A stretch of 64,000 bases of DNA, from positions 30,347,930 to 30,411,929 of the forward strand of contig NC_135726.1 in the NCBI RefSeq assembly GCF_964656455.1, read 5' to 3'. Source of the DNA: Halichoerus grypus (lineage: Eukaryota > Chordata > Mammalia > Carnivora > Phocidae). Each line of letters opens with the position of its first letter. Position 1 is the stretch's first letter. The notes under the pieces are model-generated. The model was not told the DNA's origin. It saw only the letters and a program-made list of their open reading frames with translations, and searched no databases. Positions 26,282 to 38,590 of this stretch are shown here, piece after piece. The position numbers were made by a program, and so were the translations under genes.

Positions 26282-26897
26282 TATGTGTAATTTGTCCTTA
26301 GCCACAGCATGCCCTTTTGCTCCTCCTTTTGTATTCTCCCACCAAACCTGGAGTAAGTATTTGAGGGTTTTTTTGGATATGGTTCCATGTTGTTGCAAGT
26401 CTGTCTGTCTTGCCTTCACAACAACTCGAGGGCCGGGGGTCCTGTCCCTCCCTTGTATTTCTGCTCTGTGCTTTTTGTGAATGGCAAAGGGCCTGGGTGT
26501 CACTAAAACAAACAGATACACTTCAGCCTCCTCGTACTTTGAGTTTCTCGGTATTTACCATCGCTCATCCCTGTCTTCTTCCTGAAGCCTTCTCCTGACC
26601 TCAGGAATACTACCCTCTCTAAGCTGCCCTCTATAACCCTTGCCACTTTCACAGGCTCCTTTGCTGGATCTACATCCGGGTCATTAAGCACTCCAGTTCC
26701 TCAAGGTTCTGCCCTTGGCCTCCTCTCTTGCCCCACTCTGTAGGTTCTCTCTCCCTAGGGCACATTCGTGTCCCTGGCTTCATTGAACATCTGCACCCAT
26801 GTCTCTCACACACACACCATCTCTATTCCACACCTTTCCCTTAAACTACAGACATCTCTTGGAGCCTCAATCCCAACACATTTAAAATGCACCCATG

Positions 26898-27108
26898 GGC
26901 GCCTGGGTGGCTCAGTCGTTAAGTGTCTGCCTTCAGCTCAGGTCATGATCCCGGAGTCCTGGGATCGAGCCCCGCATCGGGCTCCCTGCTCGGCGGGAAG
27001 CCTGCTTCTCCCTCTCCCACTCCCCCTGCTTGTGTTCCCTCTCTCACTGTGTCTCTCTCTATCAAATAAATAAAAATCTTTAAAAAATAAAATAAAATAA
27101 AATAAAAT
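26898..27108 (+). mobile_element. Carnivore SINE (SINEC) with perfect 14-bp TSD
   Basis: The head 'ggcgcctgggtggctcagtc' is followed by a tRNA B-box-like 'gggatcgagcccc', a CT-rich region and a tail 'aaataaataaaaatctttaa' with (AAAAT)n. It is flanked by perfect duplications 'aaaatgcacccatg' at 26884-26897 and 27109-27122. It is inserted in LINE2. Confidence 0.97.
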
Positions 27109-27497
27109 AAAATGCACCCATGATTCAGCCCCCCTTCCCCCAAGACTGACTCTTTTTTGCCTCCCCTAGTTCCATGAATGACATTGCCTTGTGTCCAGTT
27201 ATGCAAGCTCCAAACCTAGCTGTCTTCCTTGACAGGCTCTTCTCGCTCTCCCCTCTCAACTCATCAAGTCCAGGGTCAAAATCCTGGGACTCCATCCACT
27301 TCTTAATTTTCCCCATCTCCTCACCTCCCCCCCACCCCCCACCCTCCGTTACCTCCTTAGTTCATGCTGTCATCATCTCTCATCTGGTCTGTTGGATTAT
27401 TTTCCTAGCTGGTCTACCAGCACCCATTCTAATCCATTCTGCACCCTATGCCTTTCTTCATGGCATACTTCACAGGTGACATTTCACCATATCTTTC

Positions 27498-27687
27498 TTT
27501 TCTTTTTCTTCTCTTCTCTTCTCTTCTCTTCTCTTCTCTTCTCTTCTTGGAGAGAGGGGGTGGGAGGGGCAGAGAGAGAATCTTAAGCAGACTCCATGCC
27601 CAGCACGGGCTCAATCTCATAATTGAAATCGACCTGAGCCAAAATCAAGAGTTGGACACTTAACCAACTAAGCCACCCAGACACCCC
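27498..27687 (-). mobile_element. Carnivore SINE (SINEC), antisense, with (TTCTC)n-expanded tail
   Basis: The reversed A tail has become a TTCTC array (about 27508-27547). The body ends in 'agccacccagacacccc'. The duplications 'tcaccatatctttct' (27483-27497) and 'tcaccatatatttct' (27688-27702) differ at one base. Confidence 0.95.
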
Positions 27688-27899
27688 TCACCATATATTT
27701 CTCTAATCATGTGATTGCTCTCGTATTTCCCTGCTCAGGGCCATGTACTCCGTGAAGGCAAGGACTTCTTGGGGCTCATGTTGTATTTTCAATACTTTAG
27801 CCAACTGCCTGGCAACGTAGATGTTATCAGAATATATTTGTTGTTAGAATGAGTAAACGAATGAACAGTAAAAATTGATTATTGCTGTTTTTTTTCCCA

Positions 27900-30800
27900 G
27901 GATTTTTATTTACTTACATGCTTTATGCAGATAGAGATTAGGGAAATCCTTCCTGAGCAGTTCCATTGTAAATATATTTTTTTCTGAGTACAGACCTAGT
28001 AGGTACTAATTCTAGAAAGCATACAAAAATAAAAGAAGAAAAATAAAATTATATCACACTGTGTATGGTTTTGAATCATAATGTTTATACCCTGGCCATT
28101 TTCCTATGTCATTAAAACCACTTCAGAACTGTTTAAAATAAAATCAATAAATTTGAGACGTACAACCTTTCTAGAATGTTTATATTTGGCGCAGTTAAGC
28201 TCTCAGAAAGACCTTGCCTAGTTAATGAAGTTTCTCTACACTCTTGGAGTCCATAAGGTTTGATGAAAGTTAGGCTCCATTTAAAACCTATTACATTGTG
28301 TTTAGTGCCAAAGACACATTTTCTACTTCAGTACTACTGCTACTTTGTAAAACTCCGTGTTATTATCCCAGCCTTTCATCATTCACATTTCTCAAGAGCA
28401 GGGTGAGAATGCCTTGGTCAATATTCTTCACAGAGCAACACTCTATATAGTTCCACATGACCATGTAAAGCATGAACTTCGGGGTCTGCCATTAGAAATG
28501 TAATCCTGTCTCTTTGGTAAAGTTACTTTTCTTGTATTAAAAACTGCCCTGACTAGGAGAGGGAGCAGCTTTAAAATAAACTTTGGCCAACAGTAGATGC
28601 ATCGATACCTGAGGGTTTAGCTCATTTTCGAAAGGCGTGTGAAGGGAGTTTGTCATTGTTCGATGCTGGAACGAGATGCGCACTTGGTATTTGCTCTGCT
28701 TTGCTCTGATGGTCAATGCCAGGGTCAAGAACTTTGACTTACTATAATGTCTATCCTGTTATCTGGAGGGTTTATTTTCCCATTGGGGAAATCTCATCTT
28801 TTACGTTGAACTCTCTTCTATATGCACTTCCCCTCCCCCCGCCCTGCCCGGTTGTTCATTAGGATATTCAGCTTCACCTCTTTATCACCTTATGAAAGTT
28901 ATTAAAACATAAGAGTGAAACAGTTTGGGCAATAAGCATGGCTTTTGAGGGCATGGTCTTTCTGTGAGTGCTTATTTTTGGTATGGAGTGCTTCCTCAGC
29001 CCAATGGGGAAGGGAGGAGCTTATGGCCAGTACCAGATGGACACCCCTCATGGAATCTGTGACTTATCCCAGGGGGCCCTATTATACGGGGTTTGTTTTC
29101 AATATTAATCTTGATATGAAAGCAGCTGCAGTTCTTTTAAAAAAAAAAGATCATATCTCTAACTTATTTTTATGATGGCCGAAGAAATTTATAGATAGGC
29201 TTTATAGACGGATCTTATTTTTTCCCTCCGTTATTAACCAGCGCTGTGAAATGTATAGCAATTTTTCCTTTGTGCCATATGTATTCTTCCGCTAGTAGCA
29301 ATGAGAAACAAAAATCTCTTTCTAGGAATAAATGGAGTCAGTACAGGTTGGTAATGTGTATACTTGAGTCACCATAAAAAGGTGCTAACATTTTATTTTA
29401 AAGCTAAGCAGTTTGTCCTTTCGTAATAACGTTTCTAAGCAAAAATTTCCTCCCCAAATAAGGTTGCATTTTTTTAACTGTGGTGTGTCAAGAGGGCTGG
29501 GCAGTTTTTTAAGATAGTACCCATAAACTGTCTTTAGCTCAAAAGGCAGCCTCACGAATATCTTTTTATGATTGTTTTAAGATTTTTGCATCTGTTTTAC
29601 CTTGTTTTTGGTCACTTTTGCATTTACAATTTGATACAATTGTCCTTCATATAGATGAGTCACTCTTCTGGAATAGAATTGGGATTTTGCTGAAGTGCAT
29701 AAAATTTGATATATGATTTAAGGAGAGCTGCTTACAAATTGCTGTGTAATGACATCTCTTAAATTCATGCAAGGAAATGCTATAAGGTAATCTTGAATGT
29801 ATTAGTATACAATGACTATTTGGGCTTCCAAGAATAAAATGCCTCCTTTATTTAGGAATACTTAAATTCATGGTTATTTTGTATAAAATGCTAGAACAAG
29901 TTTGAGCTATCCACCAGATTAACATTGGCATCTTGACTGAATTCCATTATTTGTCTCCCAGATGAAAGCCAATGGCCCGTCTTTGAAGGGATTCTATTTT
30001 ATGGTTATGTTTAAGAAGCCATTAGCCTCATTCTCGAAGTAATTAAAATATAGGTCTAGGGGAAAAAAAAAACCAAACCCTCTCTTTCAAAAGTAAACAT
30101 GTTACGAAATCTTAAATCGCAGATTTTGGAATAGCTGGTTGCGAGGAACGTAATTTTCCTCCCTCCAGCCCCAAGGCCTTATCAGAAGTGGGATTTTGAG
30201 TCTTGTGTGAGCCCTTTCCTAGTCAAAGATGTTAGATTAAAAAACAAACATAACTGGTGAGATACAGGAAACTAATGAAAGCTGTACGATCACCCATCTG
30301 GTAAAAAGTTGTCCCTACAGAATTCAGGCAATCATCAAATCACAGAAAAATGTATGTAATCAAGATGTTCTTGCAGTGTGAGCAAAACTCCATGCCACTA
30401 GGTTATAAAACTCTAGCCCTGACATGTTTCAGTAGCCAGGAGTTTCTTAAATGCTCATTCTTATCAAGTAGCTGAGCCTTTTTTCTTAAACTTTTGGAAA
30501 GGATAGAGGTGAATTCATAGGTGTGAATCCTGTTTGATTTAAATGAGGATATATCTGGTTGGGATCTTCTTATCACTGATGATTTTGGAGTTAAGTAGGC
30601 TTGCAGTATTTGGTTTATCAAATATGATTGAGACTGGAAAACAAACACATGAAGTCACAATTCTTCAGGAAGAATTTATAGATTTGTTGCTCTTTTTTAA
30701 ATGTTAGCCTTAGCATATCATGTTACACTATTTCTATTTCTTGATGTATTTGCAGCAAGGGGAAAAAAAGCAACTGACTATTTATGTATATGGAAAGCTT

Positions 30801-31020
30801 CCTAGCTGACAACCAACTAGTTGATACATATTTGAAACACATTTAAGTAATCCTTGATTGCAGTCAATAATCTTGTAAGTAGAGCTATCCAAAGTCAGCA
30901 TAATGCCCACTTGAAGAAAGACCACTGATTGTGTTTGGATAGTGCAGAAGCAATAATCCTGTAATATTTATTTTTGAAATACTTGGAATATCTTTTGTTT
31001 ATGCTTAATGTGTGGACTGA
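27900..31020. other. Intron stretch, nothing nameable
   Basis: AT-rich intronic DNA. A C-run cluster lies at 28830-28849 (see findings). The stretch at 27955-28110 may be a decayed L1, but this is not firm. No exon is supported. Confidence 0.4.
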
Positions 31021-31027
31021 TCTATAT

Positions 31028-31234
31028 CAGGGTTTCTCAGTCTTGCTACTGTTGACATTTTGGACAGGATAATTCTTTATTGTGGGAGCTGTTCTGTGCA
31101 TGGTAATATCCCTGGCTTTTGCCCACTAGATGCCAGAAGCACCTCCTAGTTGTGACAGTAAAAACTCTCTCCAGGCATTATCAAATGTCTCTTGGGGGTA
31201 GGGGGGCAAAATTGTCCGTGGTTGAGAATTCGTG
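31028..31234 (-). mobile_element. MER20 (hAT-Charlie), antisense
   Basis: 'cagggtttctcagtcttgct', 'gacaggataattctttattg', 'ctagatgccagaagcacctc' and 'ctccaggcattatcaaatgt' read as the reverse complement of MER20, closing with 'gtggttgagaatt'. Confidence 0.85.
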
Positions 31235-31924
31235 GTCTGCCTACCTCTCTGCTTCTCTCTGTACATCTACATCTCTGGCTTTATCTGCATCTCTGTATTA
31301 GCATATTTGTTCTAGGCACGTGAACACCCTACACTTTAAGAGCACTACATTTTATACTTTAGAGATCACAGAACAGAAGACTGATAATAGGAAGTCATGG
31401 ATGTTTTGAAGGAATTCATGATAAATGTTAATTACGGTGACCAACTGAAATGAGAGAGCGTGAGTGTTACCATTGGTTAGTAGAGTTTAGTTACGGAACT
31501 CAAGAACTGCTGTAATTGGTTAAAATGTTTTCATTTAAAAAACTGAGGGACATTTGGCTTCATATGTTGTTCCTTTTTTTACATTTGAAATTTTATATGG
31601 TATGCAAGAAGCACCGCCTAGGAGACTAACTAAGGGTATTCGGTATAAAGAGGTCACATCGTGAGAGACCTTAAAGTTTGTTTTCAGTGGAAAGTCTCTG
31701 AGGCCCTTAGTCATTTGATTGCAGCATGAACCACAGAGTCTGAAAGCATGAGGAAAATAACTCCGATTTTATCTTCTCTGATTTTCCCTTTCTGTTTTGT
31801 TTTAAGGCTTGGCCGTACTCCGGCAGACCTTAACAGGGGTTCACCTGAATTCGATGTGGACTGAATCACGTGTAGAAAAAGAAATAGCTTGGTTACATGT
31901 TTTTAACCCCACCGAAGCTGCCAA

Positions 31925-32175
31925 TTGGAAGTACCCCCGAGCTTGATCCCGAGACACTGCCTGATCACTTGAGTATGTACTGTGTGCCATGCAATGGTGC
32001 TCAGTGGCCAATGAGGCTCTTATATCTGCCCTCAAGGGAGACAGGTGTGAAAGTAGATCACTTGAGCACAGCCCAGAGTGATGCACAGACCGCCTTGGAG
32101 GAGAACTCGGTGCAGCCAGGGTTGGGCAAGGTGGTCCCAAGGAAGACTTTTCCGAGGGGCTAGTTCCTGACCATA
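31925..32175 (-). mobile_element. LINE2 3'-end fragment, antisense (probable)
   Basis: 'gtatgtactgtgtgccatgc' and 'tctgccctcaagggagacag' are typical of an antisense LINE2 terminus. The 88-codon plus frame and the 130-codon minus frame here are not genes. Confidence 0.6.
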
Positions 32176-32599
32176 CTTGTAGATGATGCCTACTGTGCAT
32201 ATCAGTGGATCCATTTCCTATAAACGAATTCACACTGAAGTGCCCCTAACAGATGAGAGCTGAGTTCTTATTCCTCCCAGGGATATTAGAATCCATCACG
32301 AGACACAGCCCTCTCTAAATGTAGGTGAGGCGCTGTCCTGCTAGTGATGGAAATCTGCACGTGATGGTCAAAACTTTGGGAGCCAGAGTCTTTCTGGTTC
32401 TAATCCTGACCTCAAAGAAAGTAGCCACCTTTTCCATCCAGACTAATCCCTACTCTTAGCTATCATTTCGGTGCTTTTCAAGAAACCAGAACAGACCAAG
32501 CACATCTGTTTTACAAGTCTCTGTCATTACATAAAAGATGCCCACAGTTTGCCGGAAACAGTCTGAAACACACAGAATAGACATTATTCTTACTTTCTG

Positions 32600-33115
32600 G
32601 AAGTTATGCTCTGAATCATATTATCTTCTGCTTTTTGTTAGCTGCTCTTCCCCTCAGTTTGGTGTTTAGTCTTGCCGCCACCTACAGACATGTGCAAATC
32701 TCCTTTTATCCATATAGCACGTTTGAGCTAAACCTCTCCAAAATATACTCTGTACCTGCTGGCTCCTGTTTCAACCCTCCCTCTGCCCTCCCTGCCAAGA
32801 AGGCTTGTATTCCCATTTCTTGGTCAGCCAGGCCCACTTTTACGACTTAGGCCTTTGCCCAAGTGGTTTTCTCTACCACGATACTCTTGTCTCACCGGCA
32901 AGCTCCTACACATCCTTCAAGGCCCCACTCAGATGGCTCCTCTTCCTTGCAATCTGCTGACTTTGCATGGGGAGTGCTTTGCGTATATCCATACATAGCA
33001 GCACCTGCCACGTGGAGTCTGAGTCTTACATACTTTTTACCCAATATCCACCATTATCTCTTTTATATTATAGGCACTTAATATATACTACATAAAATAT
33101 TTCCATCACCCATTT
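32600..33115 (+). mobile_element. LINE2 3' fragment
   Basis: 'ggcctttgcccaagtggttt', 'cacatccttcaaggccccac' and 'tcagatggctcctcttcctt' match the sense LINE2 3' region ('tcatccttcaaaacccagctcaa'-type text). The fragment ends near 'ggcacttaatatatact'. Confidence 0.7.
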
Positions 33116-33259
33116 ATTTTTCCCAGATGACCAAAGTCCTACCTTTCCAGGCTCCTCCTCTCAGCTTTCTGACATATACCAAGTGCCTCTCCCATATAAG
33201 ACCATTTGCTGGGGGGCCTTGTGTTGTCTCACTCCTTCTACAGCCCAGTCCCCCCAAAG

Positions 33260-33388
33260 CTCTATTCTTCTGTCCCCAGAAGTAAAGAAACAGAAATTCA
33301 GAGCGGTGACATGAAGCAATTTACCTGATGATCTCCAGCTTGTAAGCGATAGAACTGGGATTTGAACTTGGATCTCTCTGGCCTATTT
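33260..33388 (-). mobile_element. MIR SINE fragment, antisense
   Basis: 'agaaacagaaattcagagcg', 'gaagcaatttacctgatgat' and 'gaactgggatttgaacttgg' follow antisense MIR. Confidence 0.65.
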
Positions 33389-33389
33389 A

Positions 33390-33730
33390 TTCACTCACAC
33401 GTTCAACAAATATTTACTGGGCACCTACATACCGTGGGCCACCCATTGTCCTTAGGCCAGAGGAGACCACACAGAGCCAGTTGTGAAGCAGAAACCTACA
33501 CAGAGTGAGGAGAGAGGGGAGAGTGGTTGGGTCAGGAGGATGGCAGGTGCAAAGGCCCAGAGAAGAGAGTGAGGAGTAGTCAGGGCAGTGTGCAGGGCAT
33601 TGTGCTTGGGGCTTAGTGAAGAGGGAGTTTGGAGAAGCAACTAGCTGCCAGATCATACAGGAACTTGGATTTTACTCTAAATATCACTGGGAAGCCATTG
33701 GAGTTCTTTGAGTAGTAAAACTCTCCTGTT
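33390..33730 (-). mobile_element. LINE2 fragment, antisense
   Basis: 'caacaaatatttactgggca' and 'ggtgcaaaggcccagagaag' are followed by 'ccagatcatacaggaacttg' and 'ggaagccattggagttcttt', which is reverse-complement LINE2 order. Confidence 0.75.
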
Positions 33731-33834
33731 CTGCTAATAGAAGCCACGACAGCGTGTAAAACAGACATGCGTGGTCTGTTTTGGTGTCTTCAGGGCTCAC
33801 TGAAATGTTACCTTGCCATTAGTACAATGGAAAA

Positions 33835-34020
33835 GGTGGCTTTTTAGGTACAAACCTATTCAATCCTCAAAACCCTGAAGCACACAGAGGCCCAGTAGCT
33901 CGTGCATGGCTAGCAAGCGGATCAGCTGGGATTCGAACTTGTCCTTAAGACAAGTTCAGTAACTTGCCTACCATCCCACAGCTAGTTCGGCAGGATTGCA
34001 GTTCAAAGCCAGTTAGTGTG
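33835..34020 (-). mobile_element. MIR SINE, antisense, with an internal repeat of its core
   Basis: 'gctgggattcgaacttgtcc' (33926-33945) is followed after a short gap by a second core, 'gtaacttgcctaccatccca' and 'ggattgcagttcaaagccag'. This is either two abutting antisense MIR pieces or a local duplication. Confidence 0.55.
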
Positions 34021-34039
34021 ACTTTCGAGATGAAGTGTT

Positions 34040-34710
34040 CTCCATATTCGTGTCTTCCCACTCTTGCCTCTGCCCAGTCTAGACACCTACAACCTCATGC
34101 CAGTCTTGAAGTCTTCTTAACTGGTCTTGCTTCCAGTTTTTCCCAGTATTACCCTTGTCCACCTCAGACTATCCGTGTGCTCAGGGGTGGGTTTTCCATC
34201 TCTCTCTACTTCTTCCTTCCAACAAAATCCTTCACAGCCCTTTGGATGTAGTGCATTTCCAAGTGTTTAGATTGGCCTTGGGGGCTCTCCAGGGCCTGGC
34301 TGCCTGCCATCTCCCCCAGCCTACCTCCCCCTCTCTCAGTAATGGGCACCTCCCTGCGGCCGCATTGGTCTCTCCATTGTTCACGTAGGTCTGCAGCTTC
34401 GCACACTCTGTTCCCTCTGCCTGGGGACGCCCCCTCCTCCTCCCTCCTTCCTTGGTTCAAGACTTGTTCCTGAGTGGCCATTTCCTTTTGGTTCTTCTAA
34501 ATGTGCATATCATTTGTCAGCGTGGCTCCCTGACTTGGCACTTAGGTTGAGAAATGTTGTTGCCTCATCTCTCTAACTGGGTTGTCATCCCTTAAAAGCA
34601 ACAAGAGTATCTTCTACTTCTTGCTGTCTTCAGAAAGGTAGATATATTCCCCAGACGTATCCTTTGAGTTGGCATCTAGTAGGTATTGGGTTCAGTGTTG
34701 GTAAGGCCTT
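34040..34710 (+). mobile_element. LINE2 3' portion
   Basis: The sense block includes 'gcacactctgttccctctgc' and 'cctggggacgccccctcctc', then 'ctctaactgggttgtcatcc' and the terminus 'ggcatctagtaggtattggg'. Confidence 0.7.
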
Positions 34711-35456
34711 TTGGGGGGGGAGGCGAAAAAACCAGAATTACACCAAAGATGTGGCCACTTAGCTGCATACATGTTACAGTTGACTTCTTTTTGTTGGGGT
34801 GTGTTTAAGGCAAATCAGGGCTTGCTTTTCCCATTCTCTGAATATTGGTGATGCTTGCTTGCTGGGCCAGTCCCAAAGATTGCTCCATTTTTGTTAAAAA
34901 GAAAACTTGATTTGGGAAGCTTAGTATCCTCTCCTCTGCTTCTATTTGTTTTTCTGATATTAAACAAGTGCAGTTGGGTTTGAGAGGGTGTTGTGGGTTT
35001 TTTTTTTTCCCTTGCCACCTCTAACTAGTCCAGATGGTTATGCAATTTACAGACTCAAATGTGTCCAGATCATGAAAATCCAAAGGCCTCCGTGTTTGGG
35101 TAGAGTCCATATGTTTAGGCATTGTTGTTCCTTGTGTGGGTCCACAGAACTTGTTGAGAAATCTAATACTGGAACTTGCACTCCCTACTTGGTCCAACTT
35201 AGGATGTTCCTGTCCTTTCTTCTGCTTATGAGGGTTGAGAGAGCGGCTGATGGTCACCTCATGGGCGGTTCCATTTTCCTGTAAGTGAGGACGGTAAGAA
35301 GAGTTTGGAAATAATTGAGCTGAGCTTTTATTGCTCTAAACAAAACAGCTTGTGCTACATCAGCATTTCAATGAGATCATCATCAGATGTATGGAAAGGC
35401 TTATTAAAAAAAAAAGAAATTTTCATATTCATCTAAAATGAACGAGGCTAGTTGTT

Positions 35457-35640
35457 TTCAAATATCAGTGTGTCCTAGAATTCCTGAGAAGCTGGTTAAA
35501 CATACAGATTTGTACAGTCCCGCCACCTAGAGATTCTGATACAGTAAACTTTGTGGAATCGAGTAATCCGCATTTTTAACAGGCATCTGGTTAATCTGGT
35601 TAATCGGTGGTCCCTGGCGCCACACTTTGAGAAACTCTGA
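35457..35640 (+). mobile_element. MER5A (hAT-Charlie)
   Basis: 'gtgtcctagaattcctgaga', 'ctggttaaacatacagattt', 'gattctgatacagtaaactt' and 'cacactttgagaaactctga' follow the MER5A order. It carries a tandem duplication of 'tctggttaa' at about 35587-35604. Confidence 0.8.
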
Positions 35641-36129
35641 CCTAGCTGATAAAGCGAACATTTTTTAAAAACAATATTTTAAATGAGAAAAAAAAATCAA
35701 CTGTCATATTTATTACTAAATATTTAATACTCAGATTCTTGCCCCCTTGATGTTAGATTATTGGCTTTCTCTTCTCTGGATTCTCTACCTGCCGGCCAAA
35801 ATCAGTGTGGTTCGCTGGGGTATATTTTCAACCACCAAGACACACCCCCCTTCACACTCCAACCCCACCCACCCAGGCCTTTCTATCTTTTCTATAAAAG
35901 GGTTGGTGCATTTTCTAGGATAAAGCATTTTTTTTCCAAGCTAAGTATCTCTAATGTTTAAAATATTCATTTTATTAGAATATAGAACTCTTCCTTATTT
36001 CCCCTTTTTTCCATAGGTGTGGTTTGTGCAGGGACCTGTGGGGACAGATGCTTGGTTTCTCCTTTTGGCTTGAATTTCAGGTGCTTAAACCGGGCCTGGA
36101 GCGCAGTTCTGCATACCAGCCTTTCCCAT

Positions 36130-37110
36130 CTAGAAATTAATTTATTTGTTCATTCATTCAATACAGATTTGTTGAACACCTACTATTTATCAAGCTTTCT
36201 GCTTGGCACTGGGACATCCGCATAAACAGTGCAACACACGCTTGTCCTCATTAAATTTACATTCTAGTTGGGGGAGAAAGACAATAAATATGTTACGTGG
36301 AAAAGTGTTGTGGGAAAAATCAGGATGGGGAAGAGGGATAGAAAGTGGTGGAGGAGGAGGAGGGCTGCAAAGACATTTTATAGCATACTCAGGAGGTGAC
36401 ATTTGAGAAAAGACTCTAAGGGGAAGTGAGTGAGCCCTGAGGTTCCCATGAGTGTCCCATGAGGACATTGACGGGGATGATGGTTCAGGGAGAGGAACCA
36501 CCTTGCACAAAGGCCCTGAGGTCGGAATGTGTCTGGGGTCCTGGAGGAACAACAGGGAGGCCAACAGGGTTAGGGTAGGATAAGCAAGGGGGAGAGCATT
36601 GGCCAAGGGTCAGAGAAGAAACGGGGGGACATTGTGAAGTCCTGGCTTCTTCCCTGAGGGAATAGGAAGCCATTGGAAAGTTCTATGCAGAGGAGAGATA
36701 GGATCTGACTTAGGTTTTCAAGGGATCTCTTTGGCTCTGTGTGTTGGAGCCAGCAGGACCGGCTAGGAGGTGACCGCGGTGACCCAGGAGGGGATGGGTG
36801 GCTTGGGCCAGGGTGACAAAGTGGTCAGCTGTGGGGGCATAAGGAAAGATGAGCCAACAGAATCTTTGATGATTTGATGGGGGCAGGGAGAAAGAGTGGA
36901 TGATTTGTGGCCTGAGTCACCGGAATGAGTCATCTCCCCATCAAAGGAGATGGGGAAGGCCGCGGGTGGAGCAGGTTTGGGGAGAAGATAAGGAATTCAG
37001 CTTCGTGCATATGATCGAGCTGCCTATTGACATCCAAATGCAAATGCTGTAGGCAGTTGGATAGATGAGTCTGGCACTCGGGAGATAATTATCTAGGAGT
37101 TTTTAGCATA
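36130..37110 (-). mobile_element. LINE2, long antisense 3' portion
   Basis: Nearly 1 kb is in the expected order: 'cattcattcaatacagattt', 'ggtgacatttgagaaaagac', 'caaaggccctgaggtcggaa', 'aggaagccattggaaagttc', 'ggatctgacttaggttttca', 'atgggtggcttgggccaggg', 'agatggggaaggccgcgggt' and 'ggcagttggatagatgagtc'. Open frames here (for example 138 codons on the minus strand) are LINE2 text, not genes. Confidence 0.8.
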
Positions 37111-37184
37111 TGGAAAGGAAGGCAAATAATATTTTTGAAAGTTTATTTTCTTAAAAAAAATCGTGCTTTATATTTGAACCTGTT

Positions 37185-37310
37185 AATATATGTATGCATA
37201 TGTATATGCACACATGTGTGTACATCATCCTCTCTCTGTATATAACTGTATATACATAATTAGCAGAAGTGTGTGTTTGCGCACTCGTCTGTGTATCTTC
37301 TGCTAATTAT
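37185..37310. repeat. Alternating TA/TG-rich tract with a 14-bp inverted repeat
   Basis: 'ataattagcagaag' at 37256-37269 is exactly repeated in inverse as 'cttctgctaattat' at 37297-37310. A TATA/CATA-rich tract lies immediately before. Confidence 0.9.
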
Positions 37311-37319
37311 ACGTCCTGG

Positions 37320-38590
37320 TCCATTGTTTGCAGGTTTTGGTTTCCAGGCTACTGTTGCACCCATAACCTTTGGTATAGGCTGTCTTTACTCCAGATCCAC
37401 CCCTGATAATCACCAGTATTTATTGTCATCTGCCATACTGCGCTTGTGTTCACTCTTTGGGGCTCTCTATCTTGAAACAGATGACTGCTGGTGGAAATGG
37501 TTAAAACTTGATTATCTCGGGTAAGTCCTTTTCCAGGGGGGTAGTTAGCCGAGCCTTTGAGAGTGTGTGAACTTTGTGAGCGAGAGGCACTCTGCCTTCT
37601 CATCACGCGACCGTGCTTGGCACGCTGGGGCCATGATGGCACAGTTCATTTGTGTAAGCAACTTGACAGATGTCCTTACTGAGGCATCAAATTGGATGGT
37701 GTCTGCTAACAAATCTAATGGGAAAAAAAGAAAAGAGAATTCGAAGGATTATCTTTTTTTTCAGGATTAAATTTGTGCCATTTAGCTGTTTGATACCCTG
37801 TAGTTAATGCCGCTTTATTAGAAGCCCATACAATTCTTCACATGGGTGTCAAAATAATTTCAGTGAAAATGATGTTGTGTGGACTCATCAGGCTGAAGTA
37901 TTCGTCTTGTGATTACAGATGGGTTTTTGTCTGGGCTGCTCTACTTTCTTCCAAGCCTTTTGCGGGACAAGCTAGAATTAACAATCTCCATTAATTTACT
38001 TTGGCACTTCACACGGTGAAACAGGCCATGAACACGATGGTCTCTAATAAATTTTTCTAGAAATCCTGCAATGCTCCTTTTTAATTGATGTCCTTCATAA
38101 ATTGTATTTGCCGAAGCTGTAATTATTCATCAAGCAGCAAAAGCAAATCTACCTCCAAGTACAATGAAGATGTTCTTTTGTGAAATTATTAAGATACAGA
38201 AGTTCGACATGCAGAGTAATTTAGTTCTGCTTTATAATTGTATCTTTGGGGATTATATCTTTGGGGATCACATCTATTAGAGCCTATCAAAGTGGAAAGG
38301 ACCGATCATCCCCAGTGTACTTCATAAATGCCCCTGCCTCGCAGTGACCATTCCCCCAATATATAATAAGCTCTTGGAAACCGTTGGAATTGGCCTATTT
38401 CTTTCATAATGTTTTTATATGCTCTTTGCAATAGTAACTCCCTGTTTGAAATTTGACTCCTGATATCACATTATAAAACCTTATATTGGTTGAGTTAGGG
38501 ATCTTCCAAGGAATATGCACGGAGAGCTACCATCTAGAAAGTTTGGAAATAAGCCAATTAAGATGACCCAGAATGTGTAATTTTTAGAAA
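37320..38590. other. Repeat-poor AT-rich stretch, candidate noncoding conserved DNA
   Basis: No transposon is recognised. The stretch contains a 13-bp direct repeat ('tatctttggggat' at 38241-38253 and 38256-38268). No coding frame is supported. Confidence 0.35.

Larger units (their letters stand above)
26530..27880 (+). mobile_element. LINE2, 3' portion, interrupted by two carnivore SINEs
   Basis: Sense LINE2 sequence runs through 'tggtctgttggattattttc', 'ctgggactccatccacttct', 'ggtctaccagcacccattct' and 'ccctgctcagggccatgtac'. It ends in the typical terminus 'ttgttgttagaatgagtaaa' plus 'cgaatgaac'. The insertions at 26898-27108 and 27498-27687 split it. Confidence 0.75.

Noticed and set aside
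26898..27108. tRNA gene (A- and B-box-like sequence)
   Set aside because: The tRNA-like head belongs to a SINE, with a poly-A tail and TSDs; it does not fold as a complete tRNA. The same applies to the other SINEC and MIR heads.
31841..32233. 130-codon minus-strand frame
   Set aside because: It overlaps an antisense LINE2 terminus; composition is not coding-like.
36190..36606. 138-codon minus-strand frame
   Set aside because: It is wholly inside a LINE2 3' noncoding segment.
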